From Pseudomonadota bacterium (GTDB lineage Bacteria > Pseudomonadota > Gammaproteobacteria > Burkholderiales > Rhodocyclaceae): a DNA stretch of 47,124 bases. The stretch lies in assembly GCA_029780075.1 (NCBI GenBank), contig JAKOZI010000338.1, positions 1 to 47,124 on the forward strand, read 5' to 3'. Position 1 is the first letter of the stretch; each line of letters opens with the position of its first letter. A model generated the notes under the pieces. That model saw nothing but the letters and a program-made list of their open reading frames with translations. It ran no database searches and had not been told where the DNA came from. A program made the translations under genes and the position numbers. Positions 16,528 to 25,446 of the stretch are shown here, one piece after another.

Positions 16528-17632
16528 ATGGAAGCCGAACAACTCAACACCATCGAAAACCGGCTCGCCGACCTGGGTCTGCGGGCCACCGAGCTGCGGA
16601 GGTATCTTTGACTACGATCAGAAAGCTGATCAGTTAAAGGCCGTCGCCCGCGAACTCGAAGATCCCAAGGTCTGGGACAACGCCGAGCGCGCGCAGGAAC
16701 TCGGCCGCGAAAAGCGCATGCTCGAAAATGTCGTGCTGACCCTGAACCGGGTCGGCGATGGACTGCGCGACGCAGGCGACCTGTTTGCCATGGCCCGCGA
16801 GGAAAACGACGACGACACGCTGAACTCGGTCGTCGCCGACATCGACGGCATCGAGAAGGAAGTCGCCGCCCTTGAGTTCCGGCGCATGTTCAACAACCCG
16901 GCCGACCCGCTCAACTGCTTCGTCGACATCCAGGCCGGTGCTGGCGGCACCGAGGCACAGGACTGGGCGGCGATGCTGCTGCGCATGTACATCCGCTACG
17001 CCGAACGCAAGGGCTACGCGGTCGAGGTTCTGGAAGAATCGGAGGGCGAAGTCGCCGGCATCAAGACCGCCAGCATCAAGCTCGCCGGAGAATACGCTTA
17101 CGGCATGCTGCGTTCGGAAACCGGCATCCACCGCCTGGTACGCAAGTCGCCGTTCGACTCGAACGCCCGCCGCCACACCAGCTTCTGCTCGGTGACGGCC
17201 TACCCCGAAATCGACGATTCGTTCGAGGTGGACATCAATCCGTCCGACCTGCGCATCGATACCTACCGCGCCTCCGGCGCCGGCGGTCAGCATATCAACA
17301 AGACCGACTCGGCGGTACGCATCACGCACCTGCCGACCAACATCGTCGTGCAATGCCAGAATGACCGTTCGCAGCACCGCAACCGCGCCGAAGCGATGGC
17401 CATGTTGAAGTCGCGCATCTACGAAGCCGAGATGCGCAAGCGCCAGGCCGAGCAACAGAAACTCGAAGACGCCAAGTCCGATATCGGCTGGGGCCACCAG
17501 ATCCGCTCGTACGTTCTCGACCAGTCGCGGATCAAGGATCTGCGCACCAACGTCGAAGTCGGCAATACCCAGGGCGTGCTCGACGGCGACCTCGACCAGT
17601 TCATCGAAGCCAGCCTGAAGCAGGGCGTGTAG
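16528..17632 (+). CDS. prfB: Peptide chain release factor 2 (programmed +1 frameshift)
   Basis: RF2 (367 residues) ends translation at UGA and UAA. The first frame runs from the ATG at 16528 for 27 codons to an in-frame TGA at 16609-16611. The ribosome must slip +1 on CTT-T and resume with GAC at 16610, as join(16528..16608,16610..17632). The slip site TATCTTTGAC and an upstream SD-like GGAGG are present, so autoregulation by RF2 level is conserved. Downstream motifs include the GGQ loop in [20 protein letters not shown] and a domain with [13 protein letters not shown]. Normal length for the family. lysS follows 53 nt later, as in many proteobacteria. Confidence 0.97.
16594..16612 (+). promoter_or_regulatory. 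prfB recoding site
   Basis: The SD-like GGAGG stands just before TAT-CTT-TGA-C, with the same spacing as the Escherichia coli site (AGGGGG-TAT-CTT-TGA-C). The stop is TGA followed by C, the weak context that favours slippage when RF2 is scarce. Confidence 0.93.
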
Positions 17633-17685
17633 CGCGCCCGACGCCTGTCCGACCCATCCGAGCCCCAAGCGAGAATCCGCACATC

Positions 17686-19197
17686 ATGTCCCAGACCCAC
17701 ACCAGCCCCGAAGGCTCGCCACCCGACGAAAACCACATCATCGCCGAACGTCGTGCCAAACTCGCCGAATGGCGCCAGAGCGGGCAGGCCTACCCGAACG
17801 GCTTCGCGCGCGAGAATACCGCCGGCAAGATCAACGACCTCTACGAAGCCAGAAGCCGCGAGGAACTGGCCGCGGCACCGGTGGAAGTCCGCGTCGCCGG
17901 GCGCATCATGCTCAAGCGGGTGATGGGCAAGGCCTCGTTCATCACCCTGCAGGACCTCTCGGGCCGCATCCAGGTCTATGTCAGCCGCGACCACATCGGC
18001 GAGACCGATTACGCGGCGTTCAAGCGCTGGGACATCGGCGACATCGTCGGCGTCGTCGGCACGCTGTTTCGCACGCGCACCGAAGAACTGACCGTCGAGT
18101 GCTCGGAAATCCGTCTGCTCTGCAAATCCCTGCGGCCACTGCCGGAAAAGTTCCACGGCCTGACCGACCAGGAACAGAAGTACCGCATGCGCTACGTCGA
18201 TCTGATCACCAACGAGCAGTCGCGCTTCACCTTCGCCGTGCGCAGCCGCATCGTGCAGTCGATTCGCGGTTACATGGTTCACCACGGCTTCCTCGAAGTC
18301 GAGACGCCGATGATGCACCCGATTCCCGGCGGCGCGACGGCCAGACCGTTCGCCACGCACCATAACGCGCTCGACATGCCGCTGTTCCTGCGCATCGCGC
18401 CGGAACTCTATCTCAAGCGTCTGGTCGTCGGTGGCCTCGAAAAGGTCTTCGAGATCAACCGCAATTTCCGCAACGAAGGCATCAGCCCGCGCCACAACCC
18501 CGAATTCACGATGATGGAGTTCTACGAGGCGTACTCCGAGTACCGCCGGTTGATGGACTTCACCGAAGGTCTGCTGCGCCACAGCGCGCGCGAGGCGCTG
18601 GCCAGCGAAGTCTTCACCTACCAGGGGCGGACGCTCGACTTCGCCCGGCCGTTTGCCCGCCTGACGATCATCGAAGCCATCCGGCAGTTCCATCCCGGCT
18701 TCAGCGTCGCGCAACTCGGTGACGCCGCCTGGCTGCGGCAGAAGTTGACGGCGATGAAGGTCGAAACCAGCATGGAAGCCGGCCTCGGCGCGTTGCAACT
18801 GAAACTCTTCGAGGAAACCGCCGAAGCCGAACTCTGGGATCCGACCTTCATCATCGACTACCCGGCCGAAGTCAGCCCGCTGGCGCGCCGCAGCGACAGC
18901 AACCCGGAGGTCGCCGAGCGCTTCGAGCTGTTCATCGCCGGCCGCGAGATCGCCAACGGCTTCTCCGAGTTGAACGACCCCGAAGACCAGGCGGCACGTT
19001 TTCTCGAACAGGCGAAGGCCAAGGAGGCTGGCGACGAGGAAGCCATGTACTACGATGCCGACTACGTGCGCGCACTCGAGTATGGGCTGCCGCCGACGGC
19101 CGGCTGCGGCATCGGCATCGACCGGTTGGTGATGCTGCTCACCGATGCGGCGAACATCCGAGATGTGATCCTCTTCCCGCAGATGCGGGCGGAATAG
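17686..19197 (+). CDS. lysS: Lysyl-tRNA synthetase (class II)
   Basis: A 503-residue class II synthetase charging tRNA-Lys. It has an N-terminal OB-fold anticodon domain ([23 protein letters not shown]) and a catalytic core with motif 1 ([22 protein letters not shown]), motif 2 ([29 protein letters not shown]) and motif 3 ([14 protein letters not shown]). Length and order are standard. The ATG at 17686 is the first in frame after prfB. An MnmC-type gene follows after 14 nt and may share the transcript. Confidence 0.97.
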   Translation: MSQTHTSPEGSPPDENHIIAERRAKLAEWRQSGQAYPNGFARENTAGKINDLYEARSREELAAAPVEVRVAGRIMLKRVMGKASFITLQDLSGRIQVYVSRDHIGETDYAAFKRWDIGDIVGVVGTLFRTRTEELTVECSEIRLLCKSLRPLPEKFHGLTDQEQKYRMRYVDLITNEQSRFTFAVRSRIVQSIRGYMVHHGFLEVETPMMHPIPGGATARPFATHHNALDMPLFLRIAPELYLKRLVVGGLEKVFEINRNFRNEGISPRHNPEFTMMEFYEAYSEYRRLMDFTEGLLRHSAREALASEVFTYQGRTLDFARPFARLTIIEAIRQFHPGFSVAQLGDAAWLRQKLTAMKVETSMEAGLGALQLKLFEETAEAELWDPTFIIDYPAEVSPLARRSDSNPEVAERFELFIAGREIANGFSELNDPEDQAARFLEQAKAKEAGDEEAMYYDADYVRALEYGLPPTAGCGIGIDRLVMLLTDAANIRDVILFPQMRAE

Positions 19198-19211
19198 GCT
19201 GCCGCCGGCGC

Positions 19212-20420
19212 ATGCGCCGCCACGCGATCGTCATCGGCGCCGGCCTGGCCGGCAGCAGCGCCACCGAACGGCTGGCCGCGCGCGGCTGGACGATCACCCT
19301 GATCGAGCGCGCGCAAGCGCCCGGCGAAGGCGCTTCCGGCAACCTCGCCGGCGTCTTGCGGCCGCTGCCCTCGCTCGACGACAACCGCCTCGCGCGGCTG
19401 ACACGCGCCAGTTTTCACTATACTTCCGCGCATCTCGCGACCCTGACCGCCGCCGGCCTGCCGCTGCGCTGGGGTCAGACCGGCGTGCTGCATCTGGCGC
19501 GCGACGACCGCCACGCGAGCACCCAGCAGCGAGTCGTCGAAGCCCAGCAGCCGGCCGCCGACGAGCTGCGCTTCGTCGACCGGGAGCAAGCCAGCCAGCT
19601 CGCGGGCTGGCCGGTGGCCAACGGTGGCTGGTGGTTTCCCGGCGGCGGCTGGGTCGATCCGGCGTCACTGTGCCGGGCCAATCTGGCGCGGCACGCCGCG
19701 GCGATCACCGCCTGCTACGGTCGCGAGGTCGCGCGCATCGAACGCCACGCCGACCGGTGGTGCGCTTGCGACGCCGCCGGAGCGATCATCGCCGAGGCGC
19801 CGGTGCTGATTGTGGCCAACGGCAGCGCGGCCAGAAACTTCCCGGCGACCGCGCATCTGCCGCTGCGCGCCGCGCGCGGACAGGTTTCGCACCTGCCCGC
19901 CGAGCCGGCGTCGGCGCCGGCGATCGTCGTCTGCCGCCTCGGCTACGTCACGCCGGCGATCGACGGCCTGCGCTGCGCCGGTGCCTCCTTTGCCGTCGAC
20001 GACACCGAAGCGGCGCTGCGCGTCGCCGACCACGCCGAGAACCTCGCCAAACTCGATTTCATCCTGCCCGGCTACAGCGCTGGCCTGCGTCCCGAAGGCC
20101 TCGCCGGCCGCGTCGGCTTCCGCCCGCTGTCACCCGACCGCCTGCCGATGATCGGTGCTGTCGCCGACGCCGCCGCGGTCGCCCCCGAGCGTCCCTCGCC
20201 ACCCCTCGATCAACTGCCACGCCTGCCGGGTCTGTACCTGCTGAACGGCTTCGGTGCGCGCGGCATCGTCTGGTCGGCGCTCGCCGGCGAACTGCTGGCC
20301 TGCCTGATCAGCGGCGAAGTACCGCCGCTCACCGCCGATCTGGTCGACGCCGTCGATCCTGGGCGCTTCCTCGTGCGTGGCCGCCGGAGGTCTGGAATTC
20401 GGCCTGCGGACGAGCGTTGA
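19212..20420 (+). CDS. FAD-dependent oxidoreductase, stand-alone MnmC oxidase domain
   Basis: A 402-residue flavoprotein. The N-terminus has a Rossmann dinucleotide motif (VIGAGLAGSSATERLAARG), followed by GASGNLAGVLRPLPSLDDN, which is diagnostic for the C-terminal oxidase half of MnmC. That domain removes the carboxymethyl group from cmnm5s2U34 in tRNA. A late stretch VGFRPLSPDRLPMIG and LNGFGARGIVWSALAGELLA complete the fold. The methyltransferase half of bifunctional MnmC is absent, and there is no room for it upstream because lysS ends 14 nt away. The protein either works with a separate methylase or stops at nm5s2U. No good ribosome site precedes the ATG. Confidence 0.8.
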   Translation: MRRHAIVIGAGLAGSSATERLAARGWTITLIERAQAPGEGASGNLAGVLRPLPSLDDNRLARLTRASFHYTSAHLATLTAAGLPLRWGQTGVLHLARDDRHASTQQRVVEAQQPAADELRFVDREQASQLAGWPVANGGWWFPGGGWVDPASLCRANLARHAAAITACYGREVARIERHADRWCACDAAGAIIAEAPVLIVANGSAARNFPATAHLPLRAARGQVSHLPAEPASAPAIVVCRLGYVTPAIDGLRCAGASFAVDDTEAALRVADHAENLAKLDFILPGYSAGLRPEGLAGRVGFRPLSPDRLPMIGAVADAAAVAPERPSPPLDQLPRLPGLYLLNGFGARGIVWSALAGELLACLISGEVPPLTADLVDAVDPGRFLVRGRRRSGIRPADER

Positions 20421-20476
20421 AGGCTGTGCGAGACCAGCGCCTGGCAGCGATTCCCGAGCGGGCGCACACTGCCGAG

Positions 20477-20977
20477 TCAGGTTCGGGTCTGCGCGACCTG
20501 CAGCGACACCTGCTTGCGGCCACCGTCCAGCCATTGGGTGCCCTGCTCCTTGAAGCCAAACCGGTCGTGAAACAGGCGTGACGGCTCATTGGCTGGCACG
20601 ATGTTGTATTCACAGGTCACCACCGCTATGCCACTCCGGCGGGCGTAGCGGAAGAGGTCTTCATACAGCAGCGACGCCAGGCGCCGGCCGCGAAATGCCG
20701 CCGACACCACGATTCGGTCAACATACAGAAAGCGCGGGTAATGCCGGGAGAACCAGCTGAAGTTGTCGTTCTCGTATGGCGCGTCGTGACGCATGGCCAG
20801 CAGAAAAGCGACGACTTGCCCCGCGACGGAGACCAGCTTGTGGTAACAGGCAAGCTGGTCGAGCGCCTGCAGACGGGCGAAGTCCATGTGGCTGGTGTGC
20901 TGCACCTCGGCGAGATTCAACGCGCAGATGGACTCGAAGTCGCCTCGCGCAGCCTCTCGAATGGCAATGTTCTGCAT
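20477..20977 (-). CDS. GNAT-family N-acetyltransferase
   Basis: A 166-residue GNAT protein. Strand beta-4 (FLYVDRIVVSAAFRGRRLASLLYEDLF) carries the acetyl-CoA-binding R-G-R-R-L/A loop, and the C-terminal strand pair includes EYNIVPANEPSRLFHDRFGF, typical of the family. Substrate unknown. GAGGG about 8 nt before the ATG is a good ribosome site. It follows the DUF1801 gene by 9 nt on the same strand, so the two form a small operon. It converges on the MnmC-type gene with a 56-nt gap. Confidence 0.88.
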   Translation of the reverse strand: MQNIAIREAARGDFESICALNLAEVQHTSHMDFARLQALDQLACYHKLVSVAGQVVAFLLAMRHDAPYENDNFSWFSRHYPRFLYVDRIVVSAAFRGRRLASLLYEDLFRYARRSGIAVVTCEYNIVPANEPSRLFHDRFGFKEQGTQWLDGGRKQVSLQVAQTRT

Positions 20978-20986
20978 GGAAAACCC

Positions 20987-21466
20987 TCATGAATCGTGTG
21001 GATGACCAGAAGATCCCGGGCGGCGGCCAGATCCGTCTTGCGCGGGCACGGCAACATCCTGCCGACAGGGCGACGCCGGAGTACCCGCCCTGCCCTTGCT
21101 GCCGGCCCTGGCGAGGTTCTCCCCGACCCTGAAGCAGGTCATCGCGGTGATCAGCGCGACCGGAATATCGACGCTCAAAGGCAACTGCAGCGCTCCCTTC
21201 GATGTGGGATAGGCAGCGAGCTGATCGCTGAATTCGGCGATCGCCGACGCGCCCGGATAGAACCCGAGGTGATTGGTGAACGCGGCAAAGTGCACCAGGT
21301 TGCCGTGTTGGACAAAGGTCGGGATCCGGTAGCTGATCTTCTCCGTCGCTTCCGGCGCCGCCTGCCGGATGGTCGTGCGCATCACTTGCAGAACGGCCTG
21401 AATCTGCAACGGAAACGCCGCGATATAGGCATCGATGTCTTCGGGGACTACCGGGTTCGCTCGCAT
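20987..21466 (-). CDS. DUF1801 (YdhG-like) protein
   Basis: A DUF1801-type small soluble protein of 159 residues from the chosen ATG at 21466, which has AAAGG about 7 nt upstream. An in-frame ATG at 21562 would add 32 residues of unrelated composition. Family marks: VPEDIDAYIAAFPLQIQAVLQVMRTTIRQ, then EKISYRIPTF, HFAAFTNHLGFYPG and TSKGALQLPLSVDIP. The family includes the Bacillus Fra iron chaperone-like proteins, but most members have no known role. The last about 35 residues are Gly/Arg/Pro-rich and atypical, so the true C-terminus may have been extended by a late indel. Confidence 0.8.
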   Translation of the reverse strand: MRANPVVPEDIDAYIAAFPLQIQAVLQVMRTTIRQAAPEATEKISYRIPTFVQHGNLVHFAAFTNHLGFYPGASAIAEFSDQLAAYPTSKGALQLPLSVDIPVALITAMTCFRVGENLARAGSKGRAGTPASPCRQDVAVPAQDGSGRRPGSSGHPHDS

Positions 21467-21984
21467 CCTGGCCTTTCTGCCGGAGAAATTCGGAGCGTCA
21501 CTACCCGACAACAGCGGCGCATCGGTGGCGACTTCCTGTCGATTCCGATGCCGCGTTGCCACGCCGGCAAGCGGACCCTTGCATCGGCTTCCGGGAAGCA
21601 GCGATCCGGGACGGCAATCCTCCTGCCCTGTCTAGAACCGACCGCCGGTTCGTCATGCTTCGCGGCGCCGCACGGCTGAGGGGCTGCGTGGCAGCGCCAG
21701 GAGACCAACTCTTGAGAGGAGCAACGATGGAATTTTATCAAGCCGTTAAAATAGTGCTGTACTGTCGATGGCTGCCTCGGGTCGCTACCAGAAACCAGCC
21801 ATCAGCTTGCAGCATACGCAGAATTTCACTGATTTTCCTCCGCGAAGAATATCCTCTTGTCCACTTGCAAACAATTCGCGCCGATAGCGAGCGTCATAAG
21901 GTTCAAGCTCAGGGGCGCAGCGCGAAGAACGACAGGGCAGCCCCGCCCGCAGGTCGGCGGGATCAGGCGGTAACCCCTTCGGCC
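21467..21984 (+). other. Gene-poor stretch, no supported gene
   Basis: About 500 bp without a convincing gene. The one feature of note is a good ribosome site (GAGAGGAG) before an ATG at 21727, reading MEFYQAVKIVLYCRWLP. The frame stays open to 22233, but its second half is antisense to the hydrogenase-like fragment and has no protein character. It may be the truncated start of a lost gene. Composition around 21735-21900 is more AT-rich than the neighbours, consistent with remnant or foreign DNA. Confidence 0.35.
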
Positions 21985-22261
21985 GATGGCGCCCGACAGC
22001 AGCGCACCGCTGTCAGAATCCCGCACAGCTTCTCGAGCGGCGGCGGGCAAACGGGCACCGCGACATCGACCGGGATGACATTGGCCACGCGACCGCAAGC
22101 CGCGCAGCTCGCGCCGAAGATGCTGCCGTCGCAGCCGTCGCAGCCGCCGTCGCCGACGACCAGTTTCGGTACCGGGGTGGCGTCACGGTATGCCACAAGG
22201 CCTCTGCCCTGTTGCACGTCACGGGTCCGGTGACCAGATCCAGCACTTCGCGATCGATCAT
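21985..22261 (-). pseudogene. Decayed fragment of a NuoB/HyfI-like hydrogenase subunit gene
   Basis: Reading from 22261, the first frame gives DREVLDLVTGPVTCNRAEALWHT. Sense then moves to a second frame: YRDATPVPKLVVGDGGCDG, GSIFGASCAACGRVANVIPVDV and VCPPPLEKLCGILTAV. This order (VTGPVT, ATP-PK, GDC-DG-IFG, VIPVD, GCPP, LL-GIL) is the C-terminal half of NuoB-type [4Fe-4S] subunits of energy-converting hydrogenases and formate hydrogenlyase (HyfI/HycG). The N-terminal half with the first cysteines is missing, and a frameshift lies near 22195. It starts right beyond the acnB terminator. Clearly non-functional; family assignment is by motif recognition. Confidence 0.65.
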
Positions 22262-22270
22262 GTCGCAGTG

Positions 22271-22306
22271 AAAAACGCCCCCGGGAGTCTCCTTCCGGGG
22301 GCGTTT
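22271..22306 (-). terminator. Rho-independent terminator of acnB
   Basis: On the minus strand AAACGCCCCCGG pairs perfectly with CCGGGGGCGTTT (12-bp stem, 10-nt loop), followed by a run of five T. It lies about 20 nt after the acnB stop. It is the strongest intrinsic terminator I found in the window. Confidence 0.93.
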
Positions 22307-22328
22307 CAGATTGCCGCTGAGTTGACGC

Positions 22329-24935
22329 CTAAACCGTCACGGTATCCGCCACGTCACTGAACTCCCTGATCTGATCGAAGTTCATGTAGCGATAGACATC
22401 CGCAGCCTTGGCATTGACCGCCTGCACCTGCTCCAGATACTCGGCCGGCGTCGGGATCCTGCCCATCAGCGCACAGACGGCGGCGAGTTCGGCAGAGCCG
22501 AGGTACACGTTGGTGTCGATGCCCAGACGGTTCGGGAAATTGCGCGTCGAGGTCGACATCGCCGTGCTGCCCTTGCGGATCTGCGCCTGGTTGCCCATGC
22601 ACAGCGAGCAGCCGGGCATTTCCATGCGCGCGCCGGACTTGCCGAGGATCGCGTAGTAACCTTCCTCGTTGAGGATCATCGCGTCCATCTTGGTCGGCGG
22701 CGCGATCCACAGGCGCGTCGGGATGTCGGTCTTGCCTTCGAGGACCTTGCCGGCGGCGCGGAAGTGGCCGATGTTGGTCATGCACGAGCCGATGAAGACT
22801 TCGTCGATCTTCGTGCCGGAGACGGCGGAGAGCAGTTTGACGTCGTCCGGGTCGTTCGGGCAGGCGACCAGCGGCTCGGTGACCTCGGCGAGGTCGATCT
22901 CGATCACCGCGGCGTACTGCGCGTCGGCGTCACCCCGCAGCAGTTCCGGTTTGGCGATCCAGGCCTGCATGGCCTTGATGCGGCGGCCGAGGGTACGGGC
23001 GTCGGAGTAGCCGTTGGCGATCATCCACTTCATCAGCGTGATGTTCGAGCGCATGTACTCGATGATCGGTTCCTTGTTCAGCGCCACCGCACAGGCGGCG
23101 GCCGAACGCTCGGCAGCGGCGTCGGAGAGTTCGAAGGCCTGTTCGACCTTGAGATCCGGCAGCCCTTCGATTTCGAGGATGCGGCCCGAGAAGATGTTTT
23201 TCTTGCCCTTCTTCTCGACGGTCAGCAGGCCAGCCTTGATGGCGTAGAAGGGGATGGCGTTGACCAGGTCGCGCAGCGTCACGCCGCGCTTGCCGGCTTC
23301 GGCGAGCGAGCCCTTGAAGCGCACCAGTACCGACTCCGGCATGTCCAGCGGCATGACGCCGGTGGCCGCGGCAAAGGCGACCAGGCCCGAACCGGCCGGG
23401 AACGAGATGCCGATCGGGAAACGCGTGTGCGAATCGCCGCCGGTGCCGACGGTGTCGGGCAGCAGCAGGCGGTTGAGCCAGGAGTGGATGACGCCGTCGC
23501 CGGGTCGCAGCGCGACGCCACCGCGGGTGCTGATGAACGACGGCAGCTCGCGGTGCATCCGGACGTCAACCAGCTTCGGGTAGGCGGCGGTATGGCAGAA
23601 CGACTGCATCACCATGTCCGCCGAGAAGCCGAGGCAGGCCAGATCCTTGAGTTCGTCGCGGGTCATCGGGCCGGTGGTGTCCTGCGAGCCGACGGTGGTC
23701 ATCCGCGGTTCGCAGTAGGTCCCGGGCAGGACGCCCTTGCCTTCCGGCAGACCGCAGGCACGGCCGACCATCTTCTGCGCCAGCGAGTAACCCTTGCCCG
23801 GATCGACCGGATTCTGCGGCAGGCAGAACAGCGTCGACACCGGCAGACCGAGCGCTTCACGAGCACGCGTGGTGAGGCCGCGGCCGACGATCAGCGGGAT
23901 GCGGCCACCGGCGCGCACTTCGTCGAGGATCACCGGCGTCTTCAGTTGCGATTCGGCGATCACTGCGCCGTTCTTCAGCGCGATGACCTTCGAGGTGGCG
24001 GCGTCGATCTGCAGTTCGATCTCGTCGCCCATGTCCATCTGGCCGCAGTCGAGTTCGATCGGCAGCGCGCCGGCGTCTTCCATGGTGTTGAAGAAGATCG
24101 GGGCGATCTTCGAGCCGAGGCAGACGCCACCGAAGCGCTTGTTCGGCACGTAGGGAATGTCCTCGCCGGTGAACCACAACACCGAGTTGGTCGCCGACTT
24201 GCGCGAGGAACCCGTGCCGACGACGTCACCGACGTAGGCGATCAGGTTGCCCTTCTTCGCGAGTTCCTCAAGCTGCTTGATCGGGCCGCGCTCGCCAGGC
24301 TTGTCGGGGTCGATCCCCGGACGCGGGTTCTTGAGCATGGCCAGCGCGTGCAGCGGGATGTCCGGGCGCGACCAGGCGTCGGGCGCCGGTGACAGATCGT
24401 CGGTGTTGGTTTCGCCGGTGACCTTGAATACGGTCAGCTTCTGCGAGGCGGGCACCGGCGGACGCGAGGTGAACCACTCCGCATCCGCCCAGCTCTGCAT
24501 GACCGCCCTGGCGTTGGCGTTGTCCTTGTCGGCCAGTTCCTTGACGTCGTGGAAGAAATCGAACACCAGCAGGGTCTTCTTGAGCGCTTCGGCGGCGATC
24601 GTACCGGTCGGGCCGGCGAGCAGGTCGATCAGCGGCTTGACGTTGTAACCGCCGAGCATCGTTCCCAGCAGTTCGGTCGCCTTTTCCTTCGAGATCAGGG
24701 CGCAGGACTCTTCGCCCTTGGCCACTCGGGCCAGGAACTCGGCCTTGACCTTGGCTGCGTCGTCCACTCCGGCCGGCACACGGTAGGTGATCAGCTCGAC
24801 GAGATTTGCCTCTTCACCCGCGGGCGGGTTCTTCAGCAGTCCGATCAGTTCCTCGGTCTGCTTCGCGGTCAGCGGCAGCGGCGGAATACCAAGCGCAGCG
24901 CGCTCGGCAACATGGGCACGATAGGATTCCAGCAC
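22329..24935 (-). CDS. acnB: Bifunctional aconitate hydratase 2 / 2-methylisocitrate dehydratase
   Basis: AcnB (868 residues) interconverts citrate and isocitrate in the TCA and glyoxylate cycles and can dehydrate 2-methylisocitrate. The HEAT-like N-terminal part ([22 protein letters not shown]) is followed by the swivel domain and the catalytic core. Cluster and active-site stretches include [38 protein letters not shown] and [13 protein letters not shown]; the last two hold cysteines that bind the [4Fe-4S] cluster. The start is the GTG at 24935, preceded by AAAGGA 7-8 nt upstream; codons further upstream to 25031 give non-family sequence. A strong hairpin ends the transcript. Confidence 0.96.
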   Translation of the reverse strand: MLESYRAHVAERAALGIPPLPLTAKQTEELIGLLKNPPAGEEANLVELITYRVPAGVDDAAKVKAEFLARVAKGEESCALISKEKATELLGTMLGGYNVKPLIDLLAGPTGTIAAEALKKTLLVFDFFHDVKELADKDNANARAVMQSWADAEWFTSRPPVPASQKLTVFKVTGETNTDDLSPAPDAWSRPDIPLHALAMLKNPRPGIDPDKPGERGPIKQLEELAKKGNLIAYVGDVVGTGSSRKSATNSVLWFTGEDIPYVPNKRFGGVCLGSKIAPIFFNTMEDAGALPIELDCGQMDMGDEIELQIDAATSKVIALKNGAVIAESQLKTPVILDEVRAGGRIPLIVGRGLTTRAREALGLPVSTLFCLPQNPVDPGKGYSLAQKMVGRACGLPEGKGVLPGTYCEPRMTTVGSQDTTGPMTRDELKDLACLGFSADMVMQSFCHTAAYPKLVDVRMHRELPSFISTRGGVALRPGDGVIHSWLNRLLLPDTVGTGGDSHTRFPIGISFPAGSGLVAFAAATGVMPLDMPESVLVRFKGSLAEAGKRGVTLRDLVNAIPFYAIKAGLLTVEKKGKKNIFSGRILEIEGLPDLKVEQAFELSDAAAERSAAACAVALNKEPIIEYMRSNITLMKWMIANGYSDARTLGRRIKAMQAWIAKPELLRGDADAQYAAVIEIDLAEVTEPLVACPNDPDDVKLLSAVSGTKIDEVFIGSCMTNIGHFRAAGKVLEGKTDIPTRLWIAPPTKMDAMILNEEGYYAILGKSGARMEMPGCSLCMGNQAQIRKGSTAMSTSTRNFPNRLGIDTNVYLGSAELAAVCALMGRIPTPAEYLEQVQAVNAKAADVYRYMNFDQIREFSDVADTVTV

Positions 24936-25061
24936 GGCGACGTCCTTTCTCAAAGGTTGTACGGCAGCAAAAGCATGATTGTACTGCAAGGGAGCAACAC
25001 CCACCGGTCGAAGAACCGGCACCTGGCGCACGATGGACTGCCATCGGGGTGCCGCCTTGTC

Positions 25062-25067
25062 TATAAT
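25062..25067 (+). promoter_or_regulatory. -10-like TATAAT immediately before the 25074 gene
   Basis: A perfect TATAAT ends 6 nt before the ATG at 25074. If used, transcription would begin at or within a base or two of the start codon and give a leaderless message. No convincing -35 box is seen 17 nt upstream, so this may be chance. Confidence 0.35.
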
Positions 25068-25073
25068 GCGGCG

Positions 25074-25430
25074 ATGGACATCCCTTCCGCCCTGCTGTAC
25101 AGCATCCTCAGCGCCATCGCCGAGGCTGCCCTGGCGCCGGCGCCCGACCCGCAGATGGCTTACGAAGGACAGGCACTGAGCCGCTCGCTACCCGACGAGG
25201 CCAGGCAGGGCGTCATGCAGCCACCAACGGGTGACGGCTTCGTGACGATCAGCGGACGCGAGTTGCCCCTGGCCCCGACAGCGCAGATCCGCAGCCGGCA
25301 GAACCTGATCGTGATGCCGATGCAGATCCAGAACCCTGTCGAGGTCGTTTACATCACCGACGCTTCCGGCGCAATTTACCGCGTCTGGATGCTGACGCCG
25401 AGCGAAGCCTCGGTGTCGCGCCCACGCTAA
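25074..25430 (+). CDS. Conserved small protein of unknown function
   Basis: A 118-residue protein without signal peptide or membrane helix. The N-terminal helix ([20 protein letters not shown]) is followed by a beta-rich part with [21 protein letters not shown] and [18 protein letters not shown], suggesting a compact barrel-like fold. I do not recognise a named family. The ATG at 25074 has no ribosome site but a TATAAT just upstream; a later Met (MAYEGQAL, codon 28) is an alternative start. miaB begins 16 nt after its stop, so the two are probably co-transcribed. The 138-bp gap to divergent acnB holds the promoters of both. Confidence 0.65.
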   Translation: MDIPSALLYSILSAIAEAALAPAPDPQMAYEGQALSRSLPDEARQGVMQPPTGDGFVTISGRELPLAPTAQIRSRQNLIVMPMQIQNPVEVVYITDASGAIYRVWMLTPSEASVSRPR

Positions 25431-25446
25431 GACAATCAGGTAAAAG

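Noticed and set aside
16594..16611. prfB as a broken gene because of the early TGA
   Set aside because: The TGA lies in the classic CTT-TGA-C recoding context with an upstream SD-like element, so it is programmed.
21727..22233. 168-residue plus-strand gene with a good ribosome site
   Set aside because: The latter two-thirds are antisense to the hydrogenase-like fragment and low complexity; only the first about 50 codons could be a remnant, not enough to call a gene.
22764..24392. 542-residue plus-strand frame opposite acnB
   Set aside because: Antisense shadow: Arg/Gly/Val/Asp-rich, no domains, no initiation signal, while acnB is fully conserved on the other strand.
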